From Candidatus Bipolaricaulota bacterium (GTDB lineage: Bacteria; Bipolaricaulota; Bipolaricaulia; M55B111): a DNA stretch of 40,031 bases. The DNA is taken from assembly GCA_021735245.1 (NCBI GenBank), contig JAIPHJ010000017.1:1-40031 (forward strand). The letters are read 5' to 3'. Below are positions 32,056-40,031 of the stretch, piece after piece (positions within the stretch are counted from its first letter, which is position 1; the number at the start of each line of letters is the position of its first letter). The notes beneath the pieces were generated by a model that was given only the letters and a program-made list of their open reading frames with translations, ran no database searches and was not told where the DNA came from. Position numbers and translations under genes: made by a program.

Positions 32056-33024
32056 TCAGTCCCAGAGCTCGTATAATTGATCCCTGATGGTCTCCTCAAC
32101 CGTCTCGCGGCCAACCTTTAACCCTGTCACGTCCGAAGCCCTGGCTTCTCCAATTACCGACGCCTTGATCCCGCGATTCCTGACCAGCTCGAGTGCCTCC
32201 TGAACCTCTTCCGCCGGGACGCTCGCGATTAACGCCCCCGAGCCGAATACCTTCAACGGGTCCACTCCCGCGGCTTCACAAATTCTTTGGGTGTCGGAAT
32301 TTACGACGATCGCTTCACGGTCAACCTCGAGAGCCAGGCCGGAAGCCGAAGCCATCTCAAATAACCCGGCCAATACTCCTCCTTCCGTGGGATCGTGCAT
32401 AGCGGTGGCGAACTCATTCAACAGTAATCCCTCGGGAAGGACGCTCAACTGGTTCAGCTTGTCGGCCCCCTTTTTCAGGACTTCATCCGGTACTTTTCCT
32501 TCAAGCTCGCTTCGAAAATCGGTTGCGAGGATGCCCGTGGCCTCTATACCTGCTCCTTTCGTCAGAATTAACTTATCTCCGGGCCGGACTCCTCCGGTAG
32601 GAATATATCTATCCGTAAGACCAAAACAGGTAAGGGAAAGGAAGGGTCTGTCGATACCGGAAATGTATTCCGAGTGGCCACCGACTATCGCTATTCCTAA
32701 ATCCTTCGAGGCAGCGTCCAACTGCCTGGTTATCTTATCGAGATAGTTCTCGTCGCTGTCCGGGAAAAGGTAGGTAACCATCATCCATCCTGGCTCGGCC
32801 CCCGAAGCGGCCAGGTCGTTGGCGGCTATGTTCACGCCCAGCGTCCCTATTCGATCGGCGGCGTAGATTATCGGATCAGAATTGACAACCAGAACCCGAT
32901 CCCCGAGATCAATTGCCGCCGTATCCTCCCCGTAGGCGGGACCGACCATCACGGACTCGTCCACTGCTCCTAACCTGTTGAATACGTACTGGTCGAGTCC
33001 TTCTGGACCGACTTTACCTATCAT
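32056..33024 (-). CDS. AIR-synthase-related (PurM/HypE-like) ATP-binding protein
   Basis: 322-residue member of the PurM-like superfamily. Seen: VGPAYGEDTAAIDLGDRVLVVNSDPI with the glycine/acidic ATP-phosphate region (residues ~27-52), NIAANDLAASGAEPGWM, a DRPFLSLTCFGL strand, GDKLILTKGAGIEATGILA, and AMHDPTEGGVLAGLFEMA, a hallmark of HypE/ThiL/PurM relatives. It ends in YELWD and lacks the C-terminal cysteine that HypE uses for carbamoyl/cyanide transfer, so it is not a normal hydrogenase maturation protein; no hyp genes are near. GGTGAT lies six bases before the ATG. Actual reaction unknown. Confidence 0.85.
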   Translation of the reverse strand: MIGKVGPEGLDQYVFNRLGAVDESVMVGPAYGEDTAAIDLGDRVLVVNSDPIIYAADRIGTLGVNIAANDLAASGAEPGWMMVTYLFPDSDENYLDKITRQLDAASKDLGIAIVGGHSEYISGIDRPFLSLTCFGLTDRYIPTGGVRPGDKLILTKGAGIEATGILATDFRSELEGKVPDEVLKKGADKLNQLSVLPEGLLLNEFATAMHDPTEGGVLAGLFEMASASGLALEVDREAIVVNSDTQRICEAAGVDPLKVFGSGALIASVPAEEVQEALELVRNRGIKASVIGEARASDVTGLKVGRETVEETIRDQLYELWD

Positions 33025-33280
33025 CTGTTCATCACCCCGAATGCCCAGCTATGATAGCGGAAGGGAGGTGGATTTAAAAGAGGAGGGAGGTTGTTAGGGC
33101 GAGGGCCCGGCCCGCTGTGGTTATTTCCGGGTTTAATAGTTCCGAGTTCTGGGTTAATTAGGGTGAGTGCATCGGCCGGAGTTGGGAGCTGGATCTCCCA
33201 ACTTATCAAGCAGAGAGGGTCCCCGCGCCCCCGTTAGTACAGTGAGAGGGCTAAAGACTAACCTACCGCCTCGATAACCC
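33025..33280. other. Non-coding repeat region
   Basis: TTCCGAGTTC words (33125-33160), then short GC palindromes ending in GGGTCCCCGCGCCCCCGTTAG (partly shared with 20595-20612 in reverse). A minus-strand open frame of ~60 codons across it is made of these repeats. Confidence 0.5.
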
Positions 33281-33428
33281 CGATAGCCGGTGGTTTCTAC
33301 CCCCGGTGTACACTGAGGTTGAAGTGTTCAGTTATTTACTTTGGTAGGATCTACGTGGAATTTACCAAAGAAGAAAGTTCTACATTTTTACCAACCATCC
33401 CACCGGATCTAGAAAGATCCGGCTATCG
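33281..33428 (-). repeat. 148-bp MITE-like element, copy 2 (inverted)
   Basis: Reverse-complement relative of 22820-22967, same length, starting CGATAGCCGG and ending CCGGCTATCG, so its terminal ten bases are a perfect inverted repeat. Shared inner blocks: CTACGTGGAATTTACC, CCCCGGTGTACAC, CACCGGATCTAGAAA. Confidence 0.8.
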
Positions 33429-33714
33429 AGAATGTTAAGGTTGAGGAAGACACCTACCGCCCGGGCGTGGGAGCCCGGGCTGCTATGATGGAGTTACTTA
33501 CTATAGCAGAAGGGGTCCCCGCGCCCAGTTGGATGAAATTTTAACCGACCGGCCGTCAAGGGACCCGGCCTGCTTTATTCGAGGGGAGAATGAGTATCAG
33601 ACTATCCCTGGCCTCCCGGCAAATTTACTTAAACACTAAAGCCGGGGTTTGGATCCCCGGCGTCTAACTTAGTACCCTTATATATTCATGCTCCGCGGCT
33701 TTTTACACCGACCA
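33429..33714. repeat. GC-palindrome block downstream of the Fe-S gene
   Basis: CCGCCCGGGCGTGGGAGCCCGGGC (33458-33481), a GGGGTCCCCGCGCCC block (33510-33524), CCGGCCGTCAAGGGACCCGG (33549-33568) and CCGGGGTTTGGATCCCCGG (33642-33660), the last able to act as a terminator-like stem. No gene. Confidence 0.6.
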
Positions 33715-34758
33715 CTAACCTCTTCTAACGTAGTTCGAGGCGTCAGCGATGATGTCCCTGATATCCAGCTCACCGCCGGCTGCGGATATGCATAGTCCGC
33801 ACCCCGAACAACCGTAGTTGCCGAACTCCTCGTAAGCTCTCTGGAATTTATCGTAAAACATTTCCTTCATTCGACTATCGGTCGGGTCGTCCGAGTGGAG
33901 TTCCTGGTGAATATCCTTCAGAGTGCTGGAGTCCCAGACCTTGTCCCTTACAGATCCTCTGTCGCCTTCTTCCTTAATATTGTGCAGGGTAAAGGAGGTA
34001 GGGCAGGCAAGAGTATAAGCCGTACAGTAACGGTTCTTAGTGGAGTACTTTTCCCAGAACGAAGCGTCGCGTGGAACTTCTCCGACCTCGGGTTCGACTT
34101 CGAAATAGGAGTTCTTGTCTTCAATCTTCTTCACCATCTTTTCCCTGTGGTCCTCCCTTATCTCAATCTGTTTCTCCGTAGCTTCGGTAAATAGGTAATC
34201 GTAACGATCTACTATTTCGTGACCCTTCCGGGAATCCTCGCCTACCTCTATCAGCATATCACCGTAATGAGGCAACATAGAAACGTTCAAATCGAAGCCG
34301 GACTCCGGATAGGGCTGCCCTCCGACTTTACTGCAGAAACAGGGATCGGCGATCTCCAGACAGTCGCACGAAATGATTGTCGTTTCCTCTCTCCTTTTTT
34401 TGTAAAAAGGATAAGAAAATTTACCCTGTTCAAAGGCTCTGTCGAGTATTTCCAGGGCATTTATATCGCACGACTTGTAACCCAGCAGTGCTAAACTTTT
34501 TCCTTCTTCTCCGGGCTGGCCTTCAGGGAAAGTATGGAGAATGTTATTTGGGGGAAAGAAGAAATCGTAACAGAGAGCGTCGGTTCTCCGGCAATTCAAC
34601 TGAAAATGGGTTGTTTGGGGATCCCAGCGAACGAACTCCCATCGGCTCCCTGGCCCCTCCCGTTGCTGACAAAAAACCGGAAGAAAGATGTAATTGTTCT
34701 CAGATAAATTGTTGACTAACTTTTTCAGATCCCATTCGGAAAGACTGTAAATTTCCAT
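33715..34758 (-). CDS. 4Fe-4S dicluster-type (hydrogenase beta/sulfhydrogenase-like) protein with degenerate clusters
   Basis: About 347 residues from the ATG at 34756-34758 (MEIYSLSEW), just behind AGGGGGG; an upstream extension is probably untranslated. Seen: LALLGYKSCDINALEILDRAF, ADPCFCSKVGGQPYPESGFDL and a C-terminal double-cluster region, as in electron-transfer subunits HydB/HyhB and relatives. The clusters are damaged: the first reads CTAYTLACP with two of four cysteines (the others are Asn and Tyr); WDSC reads WDSS; the second reads CSGCGLCISAAGG with three of four. It may bind a 3Fe or no cluster. No other hydrogenase gene is nearby. Function uncertain. Confidence 0.7.
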   Translation of the reverse strand: MEIYSLSEWDLKKLVNNLSENNYIFLPVFCQQREGPGSRWEFVRWDPQTTHFQLNCRRTDALCYDFFFPPNNILHTFPEGQPGEEGKSLALLGYKSCDINALEILDRAFEQGKFSYPFYKKRREETTIISCDCLEIADPCFCSKVGGQPYPESGFDLNVSMLPHYGDMLIEVGEDSRKGHEIVDRYDYLFTEATEKQIEIREDHREKMVKKIEDKNSYFEVEPEVGEVPRDASFWEKYSTKNRYCTAYTLACPTSFTLHNIKEEGDRGSVRDKVWDSSTLKDIHQELHSDDPTDSRMKEMFYDKFQRAYEEFGNYGCSGCGLCISAAGGELDIRDIIADASNYVRRG

Positions 34759-35138
34759 TGGTCCCCCCCTACGCAGTTCAAGGGAAAATATCCCGCGATC
34801 CGGACAATCTAGGACAATCAAAGTAAAATATCGAAATCGAAAACGTCATCCGGTTAACCTCTTGTGGACATGTTCACTTTCTCAAATCATTATAGCATAG
34901 TTAAAACCATTTGCCAAATTTTCTCTCCAACTCCCCTGGTTCAACCTAATAATTGAAGAACCATTTCTGGAAGCCTGGATCATCCCGGGGAAAAAGAAGT
35001 TTTACTAAGGCTTTTCCTAACAGCTTGACAAAACTTAGTTTCCCGATAAAATGAAGATAGAAGAAGATGAAGATATTTAAATTTTAGTTTATCTCCGACT
35101 TTTCAAAAAAGATTTAATAATTTTCTGCACCGGGAGAT
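34759..35138. other. Divergent promoter region
   Basis: Between the Fe-S gene and the ROK gene. AT-rich; holds one strong promoter match (35024-35051) for the sugar-uptake genes. An A/G-rich run (35052-35072) follows. Nothing else seen. Confidence 0.5.
35024..35051 (+). promoter_or_regulatory. Sigma-70-type promoter for the ROK/ABC genes
   Basis: TTGACA at 35024-35029, a 16-base spacer, and TAAAAT at 35046-35051. It lies about 90 bases before the ROK gene start. Confidence 0.6.
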
Positions 35139-36314
35139 ATGATCAACAGTCAACGACGCAGCAAGCTCCTGAATCAGCTGAGCGTCTTCAGAGAGCTTTA
35201 CCTCGGTTCGGCGATGACAAAAAAGGAACTTACCAAAAGCACCGGCCTCAGCACGCCCACGGTTACCAAAGCTCTATCGGGTCTTAGTGCGAGAAAGCTG
35301 ATAACTGAAAAAGGCAGAAAAGATATACCCACGGGTCGTAAACCCAAAAAATACGGACTTAACAACAATTCAATATACTGCCTGGGAGTAGATCTGGAAA
35401 TCCCCGACCTGAGACTGGCGGTCTACGACCTCTCCCGAAGGATGATAGCGACCAAAGGTAGTTACATGGAAATGGACGACCTTCAGAAGAATCCCGCAGC
35501 CTACATCACCGAAAAGTTATCTCGAGAGTTCAAAGACCTCGTTTATCACGAAGAAATGGCCGAGAACTCGATTGTCGGCGCAGGAATAGCGACTTCCGGT
35601 ATAGTTAAAGACGGAAAGTTTCGACCTTTTAGCAGGTTTGTAAGCTTCAGCGATATCGAGCTGAAAAATCCGCTCGAGAAAAAACTGGGAATACCCACCA
35701 GCTTTGGAAACGACGTAGACCTTCAATTGCTTTCCGAACTGGATCGAATAGGCCCAATAAACGATGAGGGTCACGTGGCAATTTACTTTGGAGCCAGGTT
35801 AAGCGGAAAGAGAAAGCCAATAATCAGAATAGGCGGCAGTATAGCGATTGGAGGGGACATATGCCACGGCGCGGGAGGCAGTGCGGGCGAATTTGGTCAC
35901 ATGTCTATAAGGTCGGAGGATGCGGACGCGGAACTCCCGCCAACTAACTGCGGGAACGACAACTGTCTGGAAAGTTTCGTCAACGCCAGACTGGAAGAAA
36001 ACGGCGGTTTATCGGTTCCTGATTCCATCAGCAGAGCTATTCAGCAAAAGATAAAAGATCTCGTGTTCGTCTTCAGCCCTTCTCTGATAATAGTCGACCT
36101 GGAGGCTTTCCCCGAAATAACGGACGAAGTAATAACGGAACTGGAGTCTTTTACCTCGACACTGGGGCAATCCATGGGTCTGGAAAATATACGAATTAAA
36201 GAACCACTGGACAGGGACCGGTCAGCTACCAGGGGTGCGGTAATAAATCACTTTAATAACCTTTTGCTCGACCCCAGCAATTTCTCCGTATTGATGGAAA
36301 ATTATAAATCCTAG
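35139..36314 (+). CDS. ROK-family transcriptional regulator (NagC/XylR/Mlc type)
   Basis: 391 residues: winged HTH at ~10-75 (MTKKELTKSTGLSTPTVTKALSGL, then a wing with PTGRKPKKYGL) and a ROK sugar-binding domain. The ATP motif DIGGTK is degenerate (LGVDLEIPDLRLAVYDL), as in repressors without kinase activity. FGNDVDL keeps the Asn-Asp of the sugar site; CHGAGGSAGEFGHM and NCGNDNCLESF give the ROK signature, the histidine and a zinc-type cysteine cluster. It directly precedes glucose-type ABC genes on the same strand, so it probably represses them until a sugar binds. A GGGAG lies very close to the ATG. Confidence 0.9.
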   Translation: MINSQRRSKLLNQLSVFRELYLGSAMTKKELTKSTGLSTPTVTKALSGLSARKLITEKGRKDIPTGRKPKKYGLNNNSIYCLGVDLEIPDLRLAVYDLSRRMIATKGSYMEMDDLQKNPAAYITEKLSREFKDLVYHEEMAENSIVGAGIATSGIVKDGKFRPFSRFVSFSDIELKNPLEKKLGIPTSFGNDVDLQLLSELDRIGPINDEGHVAIYFGARLSGKRKPIIRIGGSIAIGGDICHGAGGSAGEFGHMSIRSEDADAELPPTNCGNDNCLESFVNARLEENGGLSVPDSISRAIQQKIKDLVFVFSPSLIIVDLEAFPEITDEVITELESFTSTLGQSMGLENIRIKEPLDRDRSATRGAVINHFNNLLLDPSNFSVLMENYKS

Positions 36315-36386
36315 ATCCGGGAGGTGAGAAGTTTAGAGAGAAGTTGGTCTCTTTACCAATAATTTCCCAATAAGAGGAGGGGAAAT

Positions 36387-37664
36387 ATGTTAAATCGTAA
36401 AACTATAATTTTAGTAGTAATCTCAATTCTGGTAGTTGGTTTACTGGGCACTTCACTTTCGGTGGCCGCGGCCTCACACGAAGACGAACTATCGGGTGAA
36501 CTGGAAATTTTCTCCTGGTGGGCAGGAAACGAAGGACCCGCACTCCAGGCTTTAATTGACCTCTATGAAGAAATGCATCCTAACGTAGAAGTCATAAACG
36601 CAACCGTGACCGGGGGATCGGGAGTAAACGCGAAGGCCGTCCTCAAAACTCGGATGCTGGGCGGGAACCCCCCGGACAGCTTTCAGGTTCACGCAGGCCA
36701 GGAACTTATAGGTACCTGGGTCACAGCTGAGAGGATGGAAGATCTCACCTCGCTCTACAAAGAACAGGGCTGGATGGACGCTTTTCCCGACGAACTGATA
36801 GATCTTATCAGCACGGAAGAAGGAATCTGGTCCGTACCTATTACAATTCACCGGTCGAACGTAATGTGGTACGTGCCAGATAATTTGGACAAGTGGGGAG
36901 TGGAAGTTCCAAGCAACTGGGACGAATTTCTGGAAATCGCGCCCAAACTTGAAGATAAGGGAGTAACCCCGCTGGCCCTGGGGACTAACTGGACCGTCAA
37001 TCACCTGTGGGAATCGGTCGCGTTAGACGTCCTCGGCCCGGACAAATGGGAGGCTCTCTGGGAAGGCGAACTGGCATTCGACAGCGAAGAAGGAATTGCC
37101 GTCTGGGAAAAACTGGACAAGATCCTGGAATATGTAAACGATGATTATTCTTCGCTCTCCTGGCAACAGGCTACGGATCTGGTAGTGGAAGGAGACGCGG
37201 CATTCAACGTAATGGGAGACTGGGCCGCCGGTTACATGTCCACCGTCCTGGAACTCGAACCAAAGGAAGAATTTGGCTGGGCGCCTTCACCGGGTACGGA
37301 CGGAGTCTTCATGCTCCTCTCCGATTCGTTCGGCCTGCCCAAAGGAGCTCCGAACAGGGAAAATACGATGGCTTTCCTGAAACTGCTGGGGTCGAAAGAA
37401 GGATCGGATACGTTCAACCCTCTCAAGGGCTCGATCTCGCCGAGACTGGACAGTGACCTTTCCAAGTACAACGTCTACTCGCAGTCGGCGGCAGAGGACT
37501 TCAGTTCCGATAGATTGGTCGGTAGTTTGGCTCACGGCGCAGTCGCAAACGAAGGGTTCATGAATAGCTTTGCCGATGTTATGGAAATTTTCCTGAACAG
37601 CAGAAACCCGGAAAAGGCAGCTACTGCAGCCCAGGCAATTGCCAAACAGAACGGCATTCAATAA
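36387..37664 (+). CDS. CUT1 ABC transporter sugar-binding protein, glucose/mannose type
   Basis: Extracytoplasmic solute-binding protein, 425 residues. Signal peptide at 1-30 (TIILVVISILVVGLLGTSLSVAAA). Seen: FSWWAGNEGPALQALIDLYE, NATVTGGSGVNAKAVLKTRM, DSFQVHAGQELIGTWV, IHRSNVMWYVP, NVMGDWAAGYM and VFMLLSDSFGLPKGA. From memory these closely match the Thermus thermophilus glucose/galactose-binding protein, including the tryptophan/histidine sugar-contact segments. AGAGGAGGGGAAAT precedes the ATG. It follows the ROK gene by 72 bases and is separated from the permeases by a hairpin, which should raise its level above theirs. Confidence 0.95.
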   Translation: MLNRKTIILVVISILVVGLLGTSLSVAAASHEDELSGELEIFSWWAGNEGPALQALIDLYEEMHPNVEVINATVTGGSGVNAKAVLKTRMLGGNPPDSFQVHAGQELIGTWVTAERMEDLTSLYKEQGWMDAFPDELIDLISTEEGIWSVPITIHRSNVMWYVPDNLDKWGVEVPSNWDEFLEIAPKLEDKGVTPLALGTNWTVNHLWESVALDVLGPDKWEALWEGELAFDSEEGIAVWEKLDKILEYVNDDYSSLSWQQATDLVVEGDAAFNVMGDWAAGYMSTVLELEPKEEFGWAPSPGTDGVFMLLSDSFGLPKGAPNRENTMAFLKLLGSKEGSDTFNPLKGSISPRLDSDLSKYNVYSQSAAEDFSSDRLVGSLAHGAVANEGFMNSFADVMEIFLNSRNPEKAATAAQAIAKQNGIQ

Positions 37665-37677
37665 AACTGTTTTCACC

Positions 37678-37714
37678 GGAAGCCCGGGGAGGTCCTCGGG
37701 CTTCCTTTTCCTTT
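37678..37714 (+). terminator. Partial terminator/attenuator between binding-protein and permease genes
   Basis: Perfect stem GGAAGCCCG (37678-37686) / CGGGCTTCC (37697-37705) followed by TTTTCCTTTT. It lies in the 67-base gap inside the operon. Confidence 0.8.
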
Positions 37715-37731
37715 TATAAGGGTGTTGATTA

Positions 37732-38844
37732 ATGCAGTTCAAAAGTGACAAGATTATCGCCCTGCTGATCCTTCTGCCCTCCTTGGTCCTAATTGGTATT
37801 TTCGTCTACGGTTTCATAGGTCAGACCGTATACGTATCTCTGACTGACTGGGGACAAGGTGCAGCTCTAGCGAAGAACCCGGAAATAAACTTAATCGGAT
37901 TTAAAAACTACGGAGACTTGTTCTCCGGGTTTCTGAATTCGAGATTCAGGCAGGATCTGGTAAATGCCGTCTTCTATACTCTGTTCCTGGTTTCCGGTGC
38001 ACTTGGTATCGGGCTAATTCTGGCCATATTGCTGGACAGGGGGCCGAAAGGGGAGAGCGTATTCAGAACGATATTCCTTTACCCCATGTCTCTTTCCTTT
38101 ATCGTTACGGGAACCATCTGGCGTTGGCTCCTCGCTCCAAGAGGTGGAATCAACAGGTTACCGACAATGGCCGGCCTTCCCGCAATTGGTTTCCGATGGT
38201 TGAACAGCAGACAATCCATTCTGAACTTCAACTGGCAAAACCTGCCGCAAATCACGGCAATAGTCGTCGGGATGGTCTTTTTCTATATTGCTTTTCGGCA
38301 ATGGAGAAGTGGATCGAAGAGGAAAGGGTTACTTAGTCTAGCCCCGACCGGGATACTTTTTCTCTGGGCGCTCTGGGGCGCCAGATTTACCCCGGCAATC
38401 CTCCCAACGCCCGAGCAGCACGGCTTCAATCTGGCCACGATAGGTATAATAATAACCGCTATCTGGCAGTATTCCGGCTATACCATGGCGCTATACCTCG
38501 CTGGCCTTCGGGGGATATCCGAGGACTTGAGGGAAGCTGCCCGCCTGGACGGCGCGAACCAGTTCCAGTACTACCTCAACGTGGCGATACCGATTCTTAA
38601 ACCGATGACGATGAGCGCTATCATTATACTGGCCCATATTTCGCTGAAGATGTTTGCCTTAATCTTCGCCATGACCGGGCCCGATAACGCGGCAACCAGT
38701 CACCCCGCCGTTTTGATGTACCTGACCACCTTCCGAGCTAACAATTTCGCCAAAGGAGCGGCAATTGCGGTCGTCCTGTTCGTTATGGTCGCGGTATTTA
38801 TCGTACCTTACCTCGTCAGCGCGTACAGGGAGAGGAGGGTATAA
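37732..38844 (+). CDS. CUT1 sugar ABC transporter permease (first)
   Basis: Inner-membrane permease, 370 residues. Seen: six to eight hydrophobic segments starting at residue 7 (IIALLILLPSLVLIGIFVYGF), the family motif VYVSLTDWG, GFKNYGDLFSG, and the EAA loop EAARLDGANQFQYYLNVAIPILKP near residue 270, where the ATPase docks. It is longer than the usual ~300 residues because of an extra loop and two hydrophobic segments in the middle (~150-225), as in glucose-type CUT1 permeases. Ends just before the ATG of the second permease (TAAATG). Confidence 0.93.
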   Translation: MQFKSDKIIALLILLPSLVLIGIFVYGFIGQTVYVSLTDWGQGAALAKNPEINLIGFKNYGDLFSGFLNSRFRQDLVNAVFYTLFLVSGALGIGLILAILLDRGPKGESVFRTIFLYPMSLSFIVTGTIWRWLLAPRGGINRLPTMAGLPAIGFRWLNSRQSILNFNWQNLPQITAIVVGMVFFYIAFRQWRSGSKRKGLLSLAPTGILFLWALWGARFTPAILPTPEQHGFNLATIGIIITAIWQYSGYTMALYLAGLRGISEDLREAARLDGANQFQYYLNVAIPILKPMTMSAIIILAHISLKMFALIFAMTGPDNAATSHPAVLMYLTTFRANNFAKGAAIAVVLFVMVAVFIVPYLVSAYRERRV

Positions 38845-39669
38845 ATGTTAAAGAAACTAGACTGGGGTAAACTGGTAGTATACTTGGCTCTCTTTCTCTT
38901 TTCCCTCCTGTATCTGATGCCAATCTACATGACGATAATCACGGCTCTTAAACACCCGGTAAATATAAGCCTGGCCACCGCCTGGCAGCCACCGGGAAAT
39001 ATAAACTGGGGCAGCTTCGTCGAGGCATACAATACGCTTGGTCCCAACTTTATGAACAGCCTCTATCTTGCTGTTTCCGCTACAATAATCTCCGCAATTA
39101 TAGGATCTTTGAATGGTTACGTGTTTTCTAAATGGGAACTCCCCGGCAACGAACTCATCTTTACTCTGGTATTATTCGGCATGTTTATTCCTTATCAGAT
39201 TATCCTTATCCCACTGTTCCGGGTCCTGAGACAGCTAGGACTTTACGGAGGAATACCGGGACTTGCTCTTGCCCATATAGTCTACGGAATACCGATAACT
39301 TCCCTGATATTTCGGAACTTCTACGCCCGGATACCGGAATCGATGATCGAGTCTGCTCAAATGGACGGGGCGGGATTCTTCGGAATATACCGGCGAATAA
39401 TACTTCCGCTTTCGGCTCCAGGGTTTGTCGTAGTAGTAATATGGCAGTTTACCCAGATCTGGAACGAATTCCTGTGGGGAATCACCCTGACCAGACACTC
39501 CGCCAACCCGATAACCGTCGGTCTGGCCCAGCTGGCCGGGGGACAGGCAGTAAGCTGGAACTTACCGATGGCCGGGTCGCTTCTGGCTGCTTTTCCGGTT
39601 TTGATTATCTATATACTGATGGGACGTTACTTCATCAGGGGTTTGCTCGCGGGTTCGGTCAAAGGCTAG
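38845..39669 (+). CDS. CUT1 sugar ABC transporter permease (second)
   Basis: Partner permease, 274 residues, six transmembrane segments. Seen: [67 protein letters not shown], and the EAA-type loop [26 protein letters not shown]-terminus [13 protein letters not shown] is typical of MalG-like permeases. Directly abuts the first permease, so they are co-translated. No ATPase gene follows in the window; a shared MsmK/UgpC-type ATPase elsewhere is likely. Confidence 0.95.
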   Translation: MLKKLDWGKLVVYLALFLFSLLYLMPIYMTIITALKHPVNISLATAWQPPGNINWGSFVEAYNTLGPNFMNSLYLAVSATIISAIIGSLNGYVFSKWELPGNELIFTLVLFGMFIPYQIILIPLFRVLRQLGLYGGIPGLALAHIVYGIPITSLIFRNFYARIPESMIESAQMDGAGFFGIYRRIILPLSAPGFVVVVIWQFTQIWNEFLWGITLTRHSANPITVGLAQLAGGQAVSWNLPMAGSLLAAFPVLIIYILMGRYFIRGLLAGSVKG

Positions 39670-39900
39670 CAGCTTTTATTAGTATAAAAGTCGTGGAAGG
39701 CTAAAGCATTCCGCTACACCCAGATCATCGGGTAAGGTGGTTTTCATCGTAATAGATATAGAGGTCTTAGACCTTCACGGGGCGGGAAAACTTAAAGGTT
39801 TCCTATCCAAAATTGCTACGACCAAAATTGTGCGGTTTTGATTTGTTAAATTAACAGGGAAGAGTTAACCGAAAAACTTATTTGATAACCAAGAGTTGGT
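39670..39900. other. Non-coding tail
   Basis: Downstream of the second permease; no gene and no convincing terminator seen. Confidence 0.4.
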
Positions 39901-40009
39901 CCAGCACCCAGTTTAATATGGACTTCAAAAATGAAACCAGTTTACAGACGAGGTTTTTTGGTGAAAGTATTTTTCACCGTCCGGTAATCGATATCAAACT
40001 GGGTGCTGG
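39901..40009. repeat. CCAGCAC-ended inverted-repeat element, copy 3 (109 bp)
   Basis: CCAGCACCCAGTTTAATAT at 39901-39919 is complementary to ATATCAAACTGGGTGCTGG at 39991-40009 (18 of 19 bp). An inner stem GGTGAAAG..TTTCACC lies at 39960-39979. No coding capacity. Confidence 0.8.
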
Positions 40010-40031
40010 TTGAAAGCCCTGGAAGAGGGAC

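Overview
The window looks like a chromosomal piece of an uncultured diderm bacterium. An outer-membrane barrel of the PorV/UPF0164 type, a secreted protein with a type IX-like C-terminal sorting domain, a long type-2 IleRS and a Thermus-like glucose ABC transporter would fit a deep-branching candidate phylum such as Bipolaricaulota/Acetothermia or a relative. The acidic proteins (IleRS, PurA, L13) hint at life in salt. The taxon is my inference; there is no rRNA here.

Layout. 1-6.7 kb: AT-rich surface-polysaccharide locus, all on the minus strand (AlkP-superfamily enzyme cut short, GT2, GT4, Wzx-like flippase, UDP-sugar epimerase) with transposon debris. 6.7-9.7 kb: accessory island of toxin-antitoxin-like pairs and four-helix-bundle (S23/IVP) genes lying inside one another, each bordered by short degenerate 'word' repeats. 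10-11.4 kb: IS110-family transposase. 11.4-15.7 kb: UDP-glucose dehydrogenase, a DUF433/DUF5615 pair between 87-bp direct repeats, and a Gfo/Idh/MocA-like protein. 16-20.3 kb: three exported proteins, including a lamin-tail/PKD protein whose stop codon overlaps the start of a PorV-like barrel gene. 20.4-23.2 kb: PAS-GAF-GGDEF diguanylate cyclase between ~270-bp direct repeats, then a repeat field. 23.3-28.8 kb: housekeeping genes rplM, purA, a short biotin ligase and ileS. 29.3-34.8 kb: full-length AlkP-superfamily enzyme, HAD phosphatase, AIR-synthase-like protein and an Fe-S protein with decayed cluster ligands, separated by repeat-rich gaps. 35-39.7 kb: ROK repressor and a glucose-type ABC importer without its ATPase.

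The most unusual material is in the gaps. (1) One intact four-helix-bundle gene (7961-8323) sits inside a second, split copy (8341-8496 plus 7683-7913). Further C-terminal scraps of the same family lie at 7547-7585 and 6700-6747. Every break abuts a tract of short degenerate words, and such words also run in frame through the epimerase. This suggests an undescribed insertion unit. (2) Three ~100-120 bp elements end in CCAGCAC; their inverted repeats differ in sequence but stay complementary. (3) Two 148-bp MITE-like copies lie in opposite orientation 10 kb apart. (4) Two double-hairpin elements resemble IS200/IS605 ends.
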